DNA of 64,000 bases from positions 124,001-188,000 of the forward strand of contig NZ_PDBS01000008.1 in the NCBI RefSeq assembly GCF_002572525.1, written 5' to 3'. The notes beneath the pieces are model-generated. The model made no database searches. It worked only from the letters and a program-made list of their open reading frames with translations, and was not told where the DNA came from. This DNA comes from Natrinema sp. CBA1119. GTDB lineage: Archaea > Halobacteriota > Halobacteria > Halobacteriales > Natrialbaceae. The translations under genes and the position numbers were made by a program. Positions 16,888 through 25,896 of this stretch are shown here, piece by piece (position 1 is the stretch's first letter; each line of letters opens with the position of its first letter).

Positions 16888-17253
16888 GTGCTTAGCGAAA
16901 TCGATCACATCGAAATCGAAGCGAGCGACGCAGACGAAATGGCGGCGTTCCTCGAAAAGCTCGGATACGAACACCTTCGCAAGACGGACCATCACGGCAC
17001 GTCTTACGAACTCGGCCCTGCAGACGGTGACGGTCCGATCTTCGAAATCCACACCGTCGAAGGCGAAGAAACGCCCGGTATCAATCACATCGCGTTTTCG
17101 GTCGACGAGATCGAAGACGTCACCGAGGAACTCAAGGACGCAGACGTCGATCAGGTGTCCGATCCGTACTACGTCGACAAGACCGGCCGGACGATCACGA
17201 ACTTCCGCGATCCCGACGGACGGCGGTTCCAGGTCGTTTCCGACGACGAATAA
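16888..17253 (+). CDS. VOC (glyoxalase/dioxygenase fold) protein, copy 1
   Basis: 121 residues from GTG 16888. Two beta-alpha-beta-beta-beta units can be traced: EIDHIEIEASDADEMAAFLEKLG first and GINHIAFSVDEIEDVTEELKD second, ending RDPDGRRFQVV. Metal ligands expected in the fold are H in the first strand (DHIE), E near EIHTVEG and H in INHIAF. The family includes lactoylglutathione lyase, methylmalonyl-CoA epimerase and dioxygenases; the reaction here is unknown. Confidence 0.78.
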   Translation: MLSEIDHIEIEASDADEMAAFLEKLGYEHLRKTDHHGTSYELGPADGDGPIFEIHTVEGEETPGINHIAFSVDEIEDVTEELKDADVDQVSDPYYVDKTGRTITNFRDPDGRRFQVVSDDE

Positions 17254-17380
17254 CGCTCGACTGACTGCATCGATCAGCGACCGGTCAGCTTCGTTTTTTG
17301 CCAGCTGCTGCGATGTCATTAAGCGCCGTATATCCTCCTCTCGAGCCGTAATTCGCCGGAATACGCCGTGTAATTCAAAA

Positions 17381-17390
17381 CCTATATCGG
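17381..17390 (+). promoter_or_regulatory. TATA box for HpcH/HpaI aldolase gene
   Basis: CCTATATCGG lies about 30 bases before ATG 17418. Confidence 0.5.
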
Positions 17391-17417
17391 GGTGCGTGAG
17401 AGACGAGATCTACACCC

Positions 17418-18197
17418 ATGGATCAGTCCAACACGTTCCGTGTGACGATCGAAAACGGCGGTTTCGTACTCGGAGCCCGAGCGGCAACGTTCTCGCCGAC
17501 GACGGTCGAAGTATACGGCGACCTCGGTCTCGATTTCGTCTGGCTCGATTTCGAGCACGGCGGGCCGAGCCCGTACGATAGCACGCTGTTCGAAAACCTG
17601 TCTCGAGCGGCCGAAGTGAGCGGCACCGATCTCTTCGTCCGGATTCCGTCCGGTGACCCATCGCTCATTCGGAAAGTACTCGATGCGGGCGTTCGGAACC
17701 TGCTCGTTCCGCGAGTAGATACGGCCGCGGAGGTCCGGAAAGCGGTCAAAGCGACGCGGTTCGAGTACGACGGCGGGCCGGGAGAGCGCGGGAAAGCGAG
17801 TTCGCGTGCCAGTACCTGGGGGAACGCGGAGAACTACGTCCGAACTGAGGACGAGGAAGTCTGTCTCGGCGTGATGATCGAAAAGACGACCGCCGTCGAC
17901 GAGTTAGACGAAATCGTCGAGATTCCCGATCTTGGGTTCGTCTTCATCGGGCCCTCGGACCTGTCCGTCCAGATGGGGTACGCGACGGACCGGAACAATC
18001 CCGCGGTCACGGAACAGGTCGAAACAATCAAAGAAACCTGCCGAGATGCCGACCTTCCGTACGGCTGTATCGCTAACGATCCGGCCGACGCGTCCGAAGA
18101 GATCCGAGACGGTGCCCAGATCGTCCGGATGGGCGGCGACCTCTCGTCGGCACAACAGGTCCTCGGCGACCGTCTCGAGCGGATCTCGGAGCGGTGA
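17418..18197 (+). CDS. HpcH/HpaI-family aldolase (copy 1)
   Basis: 259 residues, normal for class II metal-dependent pyruvate aldolases. Motifs: WLDFEHGGPS (metal and acid/base region), RIPSGDP (substrate arginine), MIEKTTAVDELDEI (metal glutamate), FIGPSDLSVQMG (second metal ligand). The enzyme class splits 4-hydroxy-2-oxo acids, for example 2-keto-3-deoxy sugar acids, into pyruvate and an aldehyde. It would work after the enolase-superfamily dehydratases further along. A second copy of the same length lies at 35841-36620. Confidence 0.88.
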   Translation: MDQSNTFRVTIENGGFVLGARAATFSPTTVEVYGDLGLDFVWLDFEHGGPSPYDSTLFENLSRAAEVSGTDLFVRIPSGDPSLIRKVLDAGVRNLLVPRVDTAAEVRKAVKATRFEYDGGPGERGKASSRASTWGNAENYVRTEDEEVCLGVMIEKTTAVDELDEIVEIPDLGFVFIGPSDLSVQMGYATDRNNPAVTEQVETIKETCRDADLPYGCIANDPADASEEIRDGAQIVRMGGDLSSAQQVLGDRLERISER

Positions 18198-18380
18198 GCG
18201 AAGGCGGATCGGCCACCTGGATCGCATTCGATCGATAGGACGGCCGCACCGATTCACAGCACACCGATCACATACCATCATGCGATCAGCGATGACGGAT
18301 GGTCGGCGACTTCTCTACCGCCGCTCGATGGCTTATCGGTCTCGAGCCGGTACCTATCGAAGTGACTGGCGGCTGCCGAG

Positions 18381-18390
18381 CGATTATATA
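18381..18390 (+). promoter_or_regulatory. TATA box for the HD protein
   Basis: CGATTATATA is about 27 bases before ATG 18413 and fixes that start; an upstream in-frame ATG at 18299 would place the box inside the gene. Confidence 0.65.
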
Positions 18391-18412
18391 CGAGTCTCGC
18401 CTAGGAGACGGT

Positions 18413-18961
18413 ATGTCTTCCAGTCCCGCGATAGCGGACGTGTTCCCGGAAGTCGACGAGATCGAACGCGACCGGTTGCGAAAGATGGTACTCGAAGCCT
18501 GGGACAGCGCCGTGGCCGACGGTAACTTCGACGATATAACCGAGGTTCCGTGGTGGCCGCCACACGAGAACGTTGTCGGTGCGGAGAACCAGATTCAACA
18601 TATCCGCGACGTAACGGCCTGTGCGATCGCGATAACCGATACGCTGACGCGGCGTCGGAGCGGTCTCTCTATCGACAGGGACGCCGTCGTCGCGGGTGCT
18701 CTCCTTCACGATATCAGCAAACTGTACGAAATCGAGGATCGCGAACTGACGGCACACCATGAGCTGCTCCCCCATCCCCACTACAGTATCCACCTCCTGA
18801 ACGAAATAGGGTTCTCGACCGAGATTCAACACATCGTTCTCGCTCACAGCGGCCGATCAGGGGTTGCTCCAAAGACGATCGAGGCCAAAATCGTTGCCGT
18901 TGCCGACGAAATCGCGGTCGATGGAATCTTCTGGGAATCCCTTCATCGACTCAAGGAGTGA
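18413..18961 (+). CDS. HD-domain metal-dependent phosphohydrolase
   Basis: 182 residues. The HD signature is spread as expected: H in QHIRDVTACA, the H-D pair in GALLHDISKLYEIE, H in HHELLPHPHY, H in VLAHSGR and D in VAVADEIAVDG. Such proteins hydrolyse phosphate esters or nucleotides in the cytosol; this short stand-alone form is common in archaea and often not assigned a substrate. It starts after its own promoter and is followed by a gene-poor decay region. Confidence 0.82.
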   Translation: MSSSPAIADVFPEVDEIERDRLRKMVLEAWDSAVADGNFDDITEVPWWPPHENVVGAENQIQHIRDVTACAIAITDTLTRRRSGLSIDRDAVVAGALLHDISKLYEIEDRELTAHHELLPHPHYSIHLLNEIGFSTEIQHIVLAHSGRSGVAPKTIEAKIVAVADEIAVDGIFWESLHRLKE

Positions 18962-20071
18962 CCGTTCCGATCGCGCCGATTTCGATTCCCGGTTCGTTTC
19001 TCGTGTCGTATTCAGATACGTTGATTCTACGCGAAGTCGAACGATATACGCCACTCATCTGCCGTTTCCGTGTACGCGTTGCTAAAGCAATTTGAAAGTA
19101 GAGTGGTTTGTCGTTTTACCTTTCCAAATACATGTCTACTGGAATTCTTATTTCTGGTATAAAACGTAATGGAATATACCCTCTGTCGTTGGCAGGTGAG
19201 TTCAGTTCTTTGTCGCCGTTACCGAGAAACACGGCGTCGTCGTCACGCTTCTCGCACAGTTCCGCAGCGAATAAATCCATATCACCTTGGTTTTGGTCGG
19301 TTTGAACTGTGTGTGGAGTCATTCGTTCGATTCGGGACAGATCACAGCGTACAGCCCGTACTGCTCGCCGTTGAGTCTGCTCACGGGTTCGTCGATCGCA
19401 ACATGATTCGGATTCCGATCAGAACCGTGTTGTAGATCGGCTTTGTGAGCCCAGCTATGGACGGTTGATCGAGTCCGCCAACACCGAATATCTCGGACAT
19501 CAGAACAGTATTTGAAAGCGAGAGATGAGCAGGATAGAGCTGAATAGCACGCTTCATCAACGGTCGCGGTGTTCCCTCTTGTAAATTACTTTGAAAGTGT
19601 TACGCCTCACTCCTTCAACCGTATCTGAACACCGCCTGCAATGGTTCGTTCCATGTACTCGTTTCGAGTCAGAGCCATTTATACTTTCACAGATATAGGT
19701 TCTGGATAATAAACCAACAATCGTTATTGACCACCGTATTCACGCCACTGAGTGACACGGTGTCTCAGTTCCTGCCCGAAACGGAGCAGTGACTCGCTTC
19801 TGCGGTAGCATCCAAAACTCGACAAAGCCGTCGATACAAACGCACTCTCACGTAGTGTCCCACTTCGTTTGCAGATGCGTACTCGACAGTGCCGCATTCC
19901 GGATATGAGGAATCAATACTGAAGTGTATGACTGTAGAATCGTATTTCAACGGATCATCCCGAGAAAAGTTCTGTCGGACGGGAATACGCATGACTGGGC
20001 AGGTGTCCCATACATTAAATACGTCCGTTCGTTCTCGGAATCCTTAACTACTAACACACGGTATTTTCGAT
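18962..20071. other. AT-rich, gene-poor decay region
   Basis: 1.1 kb with lower GC than its surroundings. It holds the IS6-type transposase remnant at about 19116-19600. The rest (18962-19115 and 19601-20071) shows no gene I can support; a 75-codon open frame on the minus strand near 19765-19992 lacks haloarchaeal composition. Confidence 0.6.
19116..19600 (-). pseudogene. Broken IS6-type (haloarchaeal ISH) transposase
   Basis: Reading the minus strand in shifting frames gives pieces of one transposase in the right order: TPRPLMKRAIQLYPAHLSLS at 19510-19580, then RTRSTVHSWAHKADLQ and NPNHVAIDEPVSRLNGEQYG at 19340-19478 (the DDE-domain start, with the first D in AIDEP), then LFAAELCEKRDDDAVFLGNG within 19116-19322 (the second D region). 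At least two frameshifts and a stop at 19319-19321 separate them, and the C-terminal third (the E part) is lost. The matching families use copy-paste transposition. No clear terminal repeats were found. Confidence 0.7.
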
Positions 20072-20365
20072 ATGCACGATCTCACTGGCTTCCAGCGCGA
20101 CCTGCTGTACACGATCGCCGGGCAAGACGACCCACACGGCCTCGCGATCAAAGACGAACTCGAGAACTACTACGAGAAAGAGATCCATCACGGCCGCCTC
20201 TATCCAAATCTCGACGAGGTCGTCGACAAGGGACTCGTCGAGAAGGGCGAACTCGACCAGCGGACGAATTACTACACGATCACGGCTCGCGGTCGGCGCG
20301 AACTCGAGGCTCGCCGAGAGTGGGAAGATCAGTACGTCGACGAGTTGTTCGCTGAATTGGAGTAA
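20072..20365 (+). CDS. PadR-family transcriptional regulator
   Basis: 97 residues. A winged helix is clear: LTGFQRDLLYTIAGQDDPHG, LAIKDELENYYEKEIHHGRL (recognition helix) and the wing GLVEKGELDQRTNYYTITARG, ending in an acidic helix. Common in haloarchaea as stand-alone small regulators that bind promoters as dimers. The target is unknown; genes next to it are a decay region and, in the other direction, a small membrane protein. It ends 5 bases before a repeat element, so its terminator may be in that repeat. Confidence 0.9.
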   Translation: MHDLTGFQRDLLYTIAGQDDPHGLAIKDELENYYEKEIHHGRLYPNLDEVVDKGLVEKGELDQRTNYYTITARGRRELEARREWEDQYVDELFAELE

Positions 20366-20369
20366 TGGA

Positions 20370-20557
20370 TATAGTAGCCACTGAACGTCATTGCCCACCC
20401 GATCGTACGACGGCAGCGCGGTTCGGGGCGAGCGCGGTTCGGAGCGAACGAAGTGAGTGAGAACCGCGGAGACGCGAACGGCGAGCAAAGCGAGCACCTC
20501 GAGTGAGAACCGCGGACTATATGATCGGTGTGTAAACCGTCTCAGTTAAAACCCTAT
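20370..20557. repeat. Short inverted-repeat element, copy B, split by a GC-rich insert
   Basis: Left end ATAGTAGCCACTGAACGTCA matches the other copies; the right part (GATCGGTGTGTAAACCGT, then a degenerate end) resumes after about 100 bases. The insert at about 20415-20518 is GC-rich and built of repeated pieces: CGCGGTTC at 20417 and 20433, and GAACCGCGGA at 20461 and GAACCGCGG at 20508, which can pair into hairpins. Confidence 0.6.
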
Positions 20558-20597
20558 TAGATAGACACGAAGCGGTGCCGATTCGTGTCTTTTCGAA

Positions 20598-20762
20598 TTA
20601 CGACGTTGTGACTTTATTCTCACCATATTCTCCGTAAGAGTAATATGGAAATGCTGCGACTAGTCCCAGTAGAATTGGTACCCATGGCGGAAGACTTGAA
20701 AGTGGAATAAACATCACGAGGAGGACTGCTACCTGCGCAGCTATTATTTCTAATCCAACCAT
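20598..20762 (-). CDS. Small two-helix membrane protein
   Basis: 54 residues from ATG 20762 (an ATG at 20813 would overlap the ZIP gene and adds a poor leader). Two hydrophobic helices: IIAAQVAVLLVMFIPLSS near 6-23 and WVPILLGLVAAFPYYSYG near 28-45, with a short charged tail. The start lies 31 bases after the ZIP transporter stop on the same strand, so it could be co-transcribed. No known domain; role unknown. Confidence 0.6.
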   Translation of the reverse strand: MVGLEIIAAQVAVLLVMFIPLSSLPPWVPILLGLVAAFPYYSYGEYGENKVTTS

Positions 20763-20793
20763 TTGATGAGAGCACAGAGCCAATCGACTGCAT

Positions 20794-21627
20794 TCAGCCC
20801 AAACTGACGTCAAGGTACAGCATCACTATGACGCCAGCCATTACCCCGAGCGTGGCGGTCCGCTCGTAGCCACGCGTATGAGTCTCAGGGATAATTTCGT
20901 CGGAGATTACAAACAGCATTGCGCCCGCAGCGAACCCCATCGCATATGGCAGTAGTGGCTCGACAACATTAACCGCCAGTGCACCCAGCACTGCGAGCGG
21001 GATTTCAACAATCCCCGACCGCAACCCAGCGAAGACAGCATAGGAGCGACGATCTAGCCCAGCGTTGATCGCAGCCACTGAGACGGCAAGCCCTTCAGGG
21101 ATATTTTGGATGCCGATTGCCAGCATCAGCGTAATTGCGTTCTCGATGTCCCCAGAGCCGAACCCGACGCCTACTGCCAGCCCCTCGGGCATATTGTGAA
21201 GCGTGATCGCTAAGATGAACAGCACGACGGGGACCAGTCGCTCGTTAGCGACTGGGAGTGTCGTGCTTGGGTTGGCTTCGTCTGTTCGTCTGCGCCCGGT
21301 CAACAGATAGTGTGCGTGTGGGACGAGCCTATCGGCTTGATCCAGAAAGATGACGCCGAATACGATGCCCACCAGCGTCGGAATCGGATTTCCACCAGAG
21401 TATTGCTCTATTCCGGGGATGATGAGACTCGTGAAGGCTGCGGCCAACATCACACCAGCTGCAAACCCGAGGGCACCATCCAGCGCCCGTTCCGACGGGT
21501 CTCGCCAGACGAACACCAACAACGCGCCGAACAAGTTGAGTCCCGCGATAACAATGCCGCCGACAAACCCCTGAATTACGGGATTTTCACCAGCGACACG
21601 AACAAATACCTCAGCTACTGAAACCAT
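20794..21627 (-). CDS. ZIP-family divalent metal transporter
   Basis: 277 residues with about eight helices. The metal-binding helices carry HNMPEGLAVGVG near 154-165 and IQNIPEGLAVSV about 30 residues on, the paired H/N-x-x-P-E-G motifs of ZIP (GufA-type) proteins. The second has N in place of the usual H. A histidine-containing loop (PHAHYLL) lies near 102. Function: uptake of zinc or another divalent cation across the cell membrane. It is followed closely by a small membrane protein. Confidence 0.88.
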   Translation of the reverse strand: MVSVAEVFVRVAGENPVIQGFVGGIVIAGLNLFGALLVFVWRDPSERALDGALGFAAGVMLAAAFTSLIIPGIEQYSGGNPIPTLVGIVFGVIFLDQADRLVPHAHYLLTGRRRTDEANPSTTLPVANERLVPVVLFILAITLHNMPEGLAVGVGFGSGDIENAITLMLAIGIQNIPEGLAVSVAAINAGLDRRSYAVFAGLRSGIVEIPLAVLGALAVNVVEPLLPYAMGFAAGAMLFVISDEIIPETHTRGYERTATLGVMAGVIVMLYLDVSLG

Positions 21628-22139
21628 CGGTTTAGTATCTGATCCACATTCACTGGGATAAGTATCCTGTTGTTGGTCTAGATTTGCACGCCCAGATCCG
21701 TTGCAAGACTCGTCAGAACGTCACGGATGCGACCTGCTAGGGACAAGCGTCTCGATTCCACCGCGGAACTGCGAGATTTCCTCTCGCAAAAATATAGGAA
21801 CTCTTGGCCTTGTTGAAATTATAAATACCTAATATATTCTGGTGTGAATTGCTAAGTACAGCCTAAGGAGTTACCGCTGGGCTCGAGTCACACGGAGTGC
21901 CCCCGCGAGCGACCACCGGGAGCGAGCGGCTTTTTTAGCGTAGAATTTTGCAAGCGGTTCGAGCGATGAAGGGAGCGAGATCGTTCAAAACGGCTCCGCC
22001 GTTTTGTGATGCGAGAACTCTCCGATTTCTCAGCAACCCGCAGCAAAAAGGTACGTAGAGCTACTTGTTGGCTATTCCACTACGGATACTGTCTACATAA
22101 TGCGGATTCAAAAGATAACTTAACCGACAACTTACACGT
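21628..22139. other. Gene-poor stretch with repeat-like and hairpin sequences
   Basis: 512 bases, mixed composition. It holds a T-run (gcggcttttttag, about 21928-21940) after a GC-rich arm pair, which may be a terminator, and a small hairpin, AAACGGC/GCCGTTT around 21989. The wording of 21880-22060 resembles sequences repeated in haloarchaeal genomes. The piece ggccttgttgaaat at about 21806 resembles an IS end (from memory, unproven). No gene is supported. Confidence 0.45.
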
Positions 22140-22436
22140 TTAGGACGTATCTGACTCGTCCTCTGGTGACGGGGGACGCTGGGATAGCTCGTCAAATCGC
22201 TGTTGGGCTTGCTCAGAGCGGTCCACCGTCTCACGTTCTTCGTACGTGATGTCGATCACTTCTTCGTCCTCGAGTTCGACGCTCACTACTGCATCGACGT
22301 GACGAGCGTCTTCAGGGAGCCGCTCCGTGTCGAGGACTGCTTGGTCGACCGTGTCGCCATCGTCCTCGAGCAATAAAACCGCGAGGTCGTCCTCAAACCG
22401 GTCCAGGACCGCCGTATAGATTCCGTCGGGTGTCAT
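22140..22436 (-). CDS. DUF3006 domain protein
   Basis: 98 residues from ATG 22436. It begins MTPDGIYTAVLDRFEDDLAVLLLEDDG, the small all-beta pattern of DUF3006, and ends in a charged helical tail. Its start overlaps the stop of the metallo-beta-lactamase gene by one base (TGATG), so the two are translationally coupled. Members of this family frequently sit beside ComEC-type MBL proteins, as here. Molecular role unknown; cytosolic by sequence. Confidence 0.8.
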   Translation of the reverse strand: MTPDGIYTAVLDRFEDDLAVLLLEDDGDTVDQAVLDTERLPEDARHVDAVVSVELEDEEVIDITYEERETVDRSEQAQQRFDELSQRPPSPEDESDTS

Positions 22437-23881
22437 CAGTATTCCTCCTCGAGTACGACAGTCCCGCTGTCGTTTCGTACGGTAACGGTATCGCCGCCGT
22501 TGTTCCAGACTGCGCGGCCCGAATCCCAATACAGATCGCTCGATGAATCCGTTCCGCTGCCGGTGTGGAGGGTGACCTGTGCGCCCGAATCGAGCGCGAA
22601 CCCGTTCGGGAACGTGTAGGTGTGGCCCGCTTCATCGGCGACCGACCAGCCGTCGAGCTCGAGCGGTTGGTCGCCGGTGTTTTCGAAGACGATATACTCG
22701 TCGTTCAGGTTGTCGCTCTCGTCCCCGGCGGCGTCCTCGTGGATCGTGACAATCGACAACGCTCCCGCTTGGTCTGTCGGCTCTGTTGGGTCGGTTTCCG
22801 TCCCACCATCGGGCACGGCCGGTGCTGTCGTCGACTCCGTGATCGAGATCACCGTTCGACTCTGGAGGGCATCGTCGACACCGGGTTCGATCGGCTCCCC
22901 GTCTCGAAGTGCCAGCGGCGCAGTTGGTGCATCGCGCTGGGTCGCGACCGTGATCGCGGACCCGTTGCTCGTCAACCGGACGGTCCCATGCGTCGCCGTC
23001 CAGTAGGTACGAATCGACTGCTGGGAAAACCGATCGAGGACCGACTCGTGGGGATGGTCGTACTGGGAGTCGTAGGCGCTCGAGACGACGCCAATGCGCG
23101 GGTCGGTCACGTCGAGAAATTCGCTCCCTGAACTCGAGTCACTGCCGTGATGGCCAGCACTCAAGACCGTCGCATTGAGGCCGGCCCCGTATTCGTCCAC
23201 GAGGAACTGCTCACTGGCCGTCTCCCCGTCCCCGGGAAGCAGGAAACTCGAGCGGCCGAAGCCGAGCCGGAGGACGATACTGTTCTCGTTTCGATCTCCG
23301 TTTGCGAGATACCCCTCAGGCGGCACGAGCACTTGCGTTTCGACCCCGTCGAACGGAATCGGGTCACCCGCTCGCGTCTCGTACAACGTCACGTTGTGTT
23401 CGTCGATCGCATCCAAATATCCCGTATAGGTCTGGGACGTCGACGTGATCCCGGGATCGTACACGGCACCGATTCCGTTGCCTTCCGTTTCGAAGTAGTC
23501 GATGACGGCCTCGTGGCCGCCGATGTGATCCGCGTCGGCGTGCGTCGTCACGAGGTAGTCGATTCGATTGATATCGTGCGTTCTGAGATAGGCGAGCACG
23601 TCTTCGCCGTCGTCGGACCAGTCCCCCGAATCGATGAGCATCGTCTCGTTCGTCGGGCCGACGATCAGCGTACTCGAGCCTTGGCCTACGTTGATGAAAG
23701 TGACCGACAGGGTGCCGTTCGGACTCGCTGTTCGTTCGTCCCCTGTCTCACCCGGCGATTCAGGTGTTGGCCCTGTCGTTTCATCCGGCGACGTCGCTTC
23801 GTCACTGATCACTCCACCACACCCTGCGAGAGTGACGAGGACGACAACGGCGAGTACGCTGAGGACACGTCTTCGCATCAT
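22436..23881 (-). CDS. ComEC-type metallo-beta-lactamase lipoprotein with lamin-tail-like domain
   Basis: 481 residues. An N-terminal signal with lipobox LAGC (C21) predicts a lipid-anchored, outside-facing protein. A serine/threonine/glutamate-rich linker leads to the MBL domain: FINVGQGSSTLIV, THADADHIGGHE (metal ligands), LPGDGE, GHHGSDSSSG. This order is that of the ComEC/Rec2 C-terminal domain without its membrane channel. After another acidic linker the last 110 residues (NDEYIVFENTGDQPLELDGW... YTFPNGFALDSGAQVTL) match a lamin-tail domain. Likely a secreted nuclease or phosphodiesterase; substrate unproven. Confidence 0.87.
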   Translation of the reverse strand: MMRRRVLSVLAVVVLVTLAGCGGVISDEATSPDETTGPTPESPGETGDERTASPNGTLSVTFINVGQGSSTLIVGPTNETMLIDSGDWSDDGEDVLAYLRTHDINRIDYLVTTHADADHIGGHEAVIDYFETEGNGIGAVYDPGITSTSQTYTGYLDAIDEHNVTLYETRAGDPIPFDGVETQVLVPPEGYLANGDRNENSIVLRLGFGRSSFLLPGDGETASEQFLVDEYGAGLNATVLSAGHHGSDSSSGSEFLDVTDPRIGVVSSAYDSQYDHPHESVLDRFSQQSIRTYWTATHGTVRLTSNGSAITVATQRDAPTAPLALRDGEPIEPGVDDALQSRTVISITESTTAPAVPDGGTETDPTEPTDQAGALSIVTIHEDAAGDESDNLNDEYIVFENTGDQPLELDGWSVADEAGHTYTFPNGFALDSGAQVTLHTGSGTDSSSDLYWDSGRAVWNNGGDTVTVRNDSGTVVLEEEY

Positions 23882-24141
23882 GGGATTATCACAGGACGGA
23901 GCTGCATAGGTGTACCCGTCATCGACGACGGAGAACGGACCGCTCTCACACGCGGCCGCTCGAAATCGATCTGACCGTCGCCTCTCGAGGTGACGAACTC
24001 CCGCTCCTCGAGTACGCCCGTAACCACGCTTCGTCTCAGGGAAACGGGACGGCCAGCCGACGAGGCGCGTCTGTATACGGAATACGGTTGCCGAACCCGG
24101 TCTGTGCCCAGTGACCGAAATGAGACTCGAGGGGAGAGCGG

Positions 24142-25896
24142 TTAGAAGTAGAGATCGCCGATGCGATCGGCGGTTCGCAGTGCGAGCGCCTGCCCGGTAT
24201 TAGTCGGATTCGGGCCGCCGACCCCGTTCGCCAGTGCGGAGTGGTCCGCGACGAACAGCCTCGAGACGTTCTTCGCCTCGGCGTTCTCGTCGAGGACCTT
24301 CCCCATTCGCATCGTGGACTGCATGTGGAGTAGCAAGGGTGGCCACTCGCTGCGGTGGACGTGTTCGGCGCCGGCCTCCCGATGGATGTTCGCGGCGATA
24401 CGGGCGAGCTCGTCGCGCTTCGCGTCGTCGTCCGGGTGCGGCTCGTACTTGACCTTCGGAACCGGCCCGTGCTCGTCGCTGAATGTATTGTCCAGCGAGA
24501 CGCCGTTGTCCTGGCGCGGGAGGTCGTCGGTGAGAATCAGGAGCGCCTTCGTCTGCCTGTAATCAGACATCTTTCGCTTGAGATCCTCGCCGACGACGTA
24601 GCCGCGGGTGTCCCACGGCTCGCCGGGGTCGACCGGGGTGTCGAAGCTGTACCCGGCCTCGGTGAAGAGGTAGTCGGCGTAGGAGACGAGGCCGGGAGAC
24701 ATGCCGATGTCTTCCATGCCGCCGACGCCGGGCTTGTCGAACCGAACTGCAGAGTTGTGCCCCACGTATGGGTCCATGTGTTCGTTCTCGGGGTTGATCT
24801 CAGCGACGGTATCGTCGTCGTAGACGCCGACGACCCAGTCGAACCAGTGGGTCGTGAGCCCCTTTCCGACCCAGCCGTCGTCCGGCAGGCCCGAGTTGAG
24901 CCAGAGCCGCGGCGACTCGATGCAGCCGGCAGCGAGGACAACGACGTCGGCCGAAACGGTTTGTGAGGAGCCCGACCAGGAGTCGCGGAACGTGACACCG
25001 GTCGCCTCTATCGTCCCGAACCCGTCGTTCGTCTCGATATTCGTGACGAAGGCGTTCGGGCGAATCGCGACGTTCCCCGCGTCGGAATTGTCGTTGGTGT
25101 CGAGCGCTCGCGGAACCCAGCTCACGTTGGCAGACTTCCGAGACTTTTCGCGAACCGGTGCGTCGACGGGTGTCGATCCACCCTGGAAGTGGTCACCGAC
25201 GAGCGTATCGCCGCGGAACCCGTCGTCGTAGCTGAACGACCCCTCGTAGTCGGCGTCGAGCGGCTGGTTGGTCGGCGTCTCCTCGCCAGGGTCCGAGACG
25301 GCGTTCGCCTGGGGTCGCCAGCCCGTCTCAGTGACGTTTTTCGTGTCGATTCGTGGGTAGCCGGCGTTCGTCGCACCCTCGATGAACACCTCCTCCTTGG
25401 CTGTCATCGGCGCTTGCTGGGTGCTCGTTACTTCTTCGTTGAGCTGGTAGTACGGGACGAGTTCCTCGTAGGAGATGGGCCAGTGGTCTTGCTCATCGAT
25501 GGCGTGGGGGTATGCTCGAGGGTGGTTCGCGAAGTAGTGGAGCGAGGTGCCACCGACCGCGCCGACTTGCCAGATGAACGCGTTCTGGTGGAGGTTCCGG
25601 AACCACGGCGCTCGCGAGTGGTCCGCCGGCCCCACGCGGAGGTATCCGTGGGTGGGGTCGTTCGCGTCGGCTTCCCGGTGGGTGAACTGCTCGTCCAGGA
25701 GCTTTCCATCGAGGTCGTCGGGATCCGTGCTCACTGTTCCGCCGGCATCGGCGTGTGGCTCGGGCCACTGGTCGTTGCCGTGCCACGGCCCTCCCTCGAG
25801 GATGAGAACGTCGAGGCCGTGCTCGCGAGCGAGTCGTGACGCGGTGGCGGGACCGTCCGCACCGGCACCGATCACGACGACGTCGGGATCGTTCAT
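24142..25896 (-). CDS. GMC-family oxidoreductase (large subunit)
   Basis: 584 residues. FAD motif VVVIGAGADGPATASRLA at the start, LEGGPW next, and the C-terminal family end ADHSALANGVGGPNPTNTGQALALRTADRIGD split over the last 35 residues; a histidine in LLHMQSTMRMG is in the usual active-site region. No signal peptide is present. Its start overlaps the stop of the gene before it by one base. That gene is a Tat-exported gluconate-2-dehydrogenase subunit 3 type protein, so this subunit is probably carried out folded by its partner. Expected activity: oxidation of a sugar or alcohol at the cell surface. No cytochrome subunit is nearby. Confidence 0.86.
   Translation of the reverse strand: MNDPDVVVIGAGADGPATASRLAREHGLDVLILEGGPWHGNDQWPEPHADAGGTVSTDPDDLDGKLLDEQFTHREADANDPTHGYLRVGPADHSRAPWFRNLHQNAFIWQVGAVGGTSLHYFANHPRAYPHAIDEQDHWPISYEELVPYYQLNEEVTSTQQAPMTAKEEVFIEGATNAGYPRIDTKNVTETGWRPQANAVSDPGEETPTNQPLDADYEGSFSYDDGFRGDTLVGDHFQGGSTPVDAPVREKSRKSANVSWVPRALDTNDNSDAGNVAIRPNAFVTNIETNDGFGTIEATGVTFRDSWSGSSQTVSADVVVLAAGCIESPRLWLNSGLPDDGWVGKGLTTHWFDWVVGVYDDDTVAEINPENEHMDPYVGHNSAVRFDKPGVGGMEDIGMSPGLVSYADYLFTEAGYSFDTPVDPGEPWDTRGYVVGEDLKRKMSDYRQTKALLILTDDLPRQDNGVSLDNTFSDEHGPVPKVKYEPHPDDDAKRDELARIAANIHREAGAEHVHRSEWPPLLLHMQSTMRMGKVLDENAEAKNVSRLFVADHSALANGVGGPNPTNTGQALALRTADRIGDLYF

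Noticed and set aside
19765-19992. 75-codon minus-strand open frame
   Set aside because: No homology pattern, not acidic, lies in AT-rich decayed DNA and lacks a promoter.
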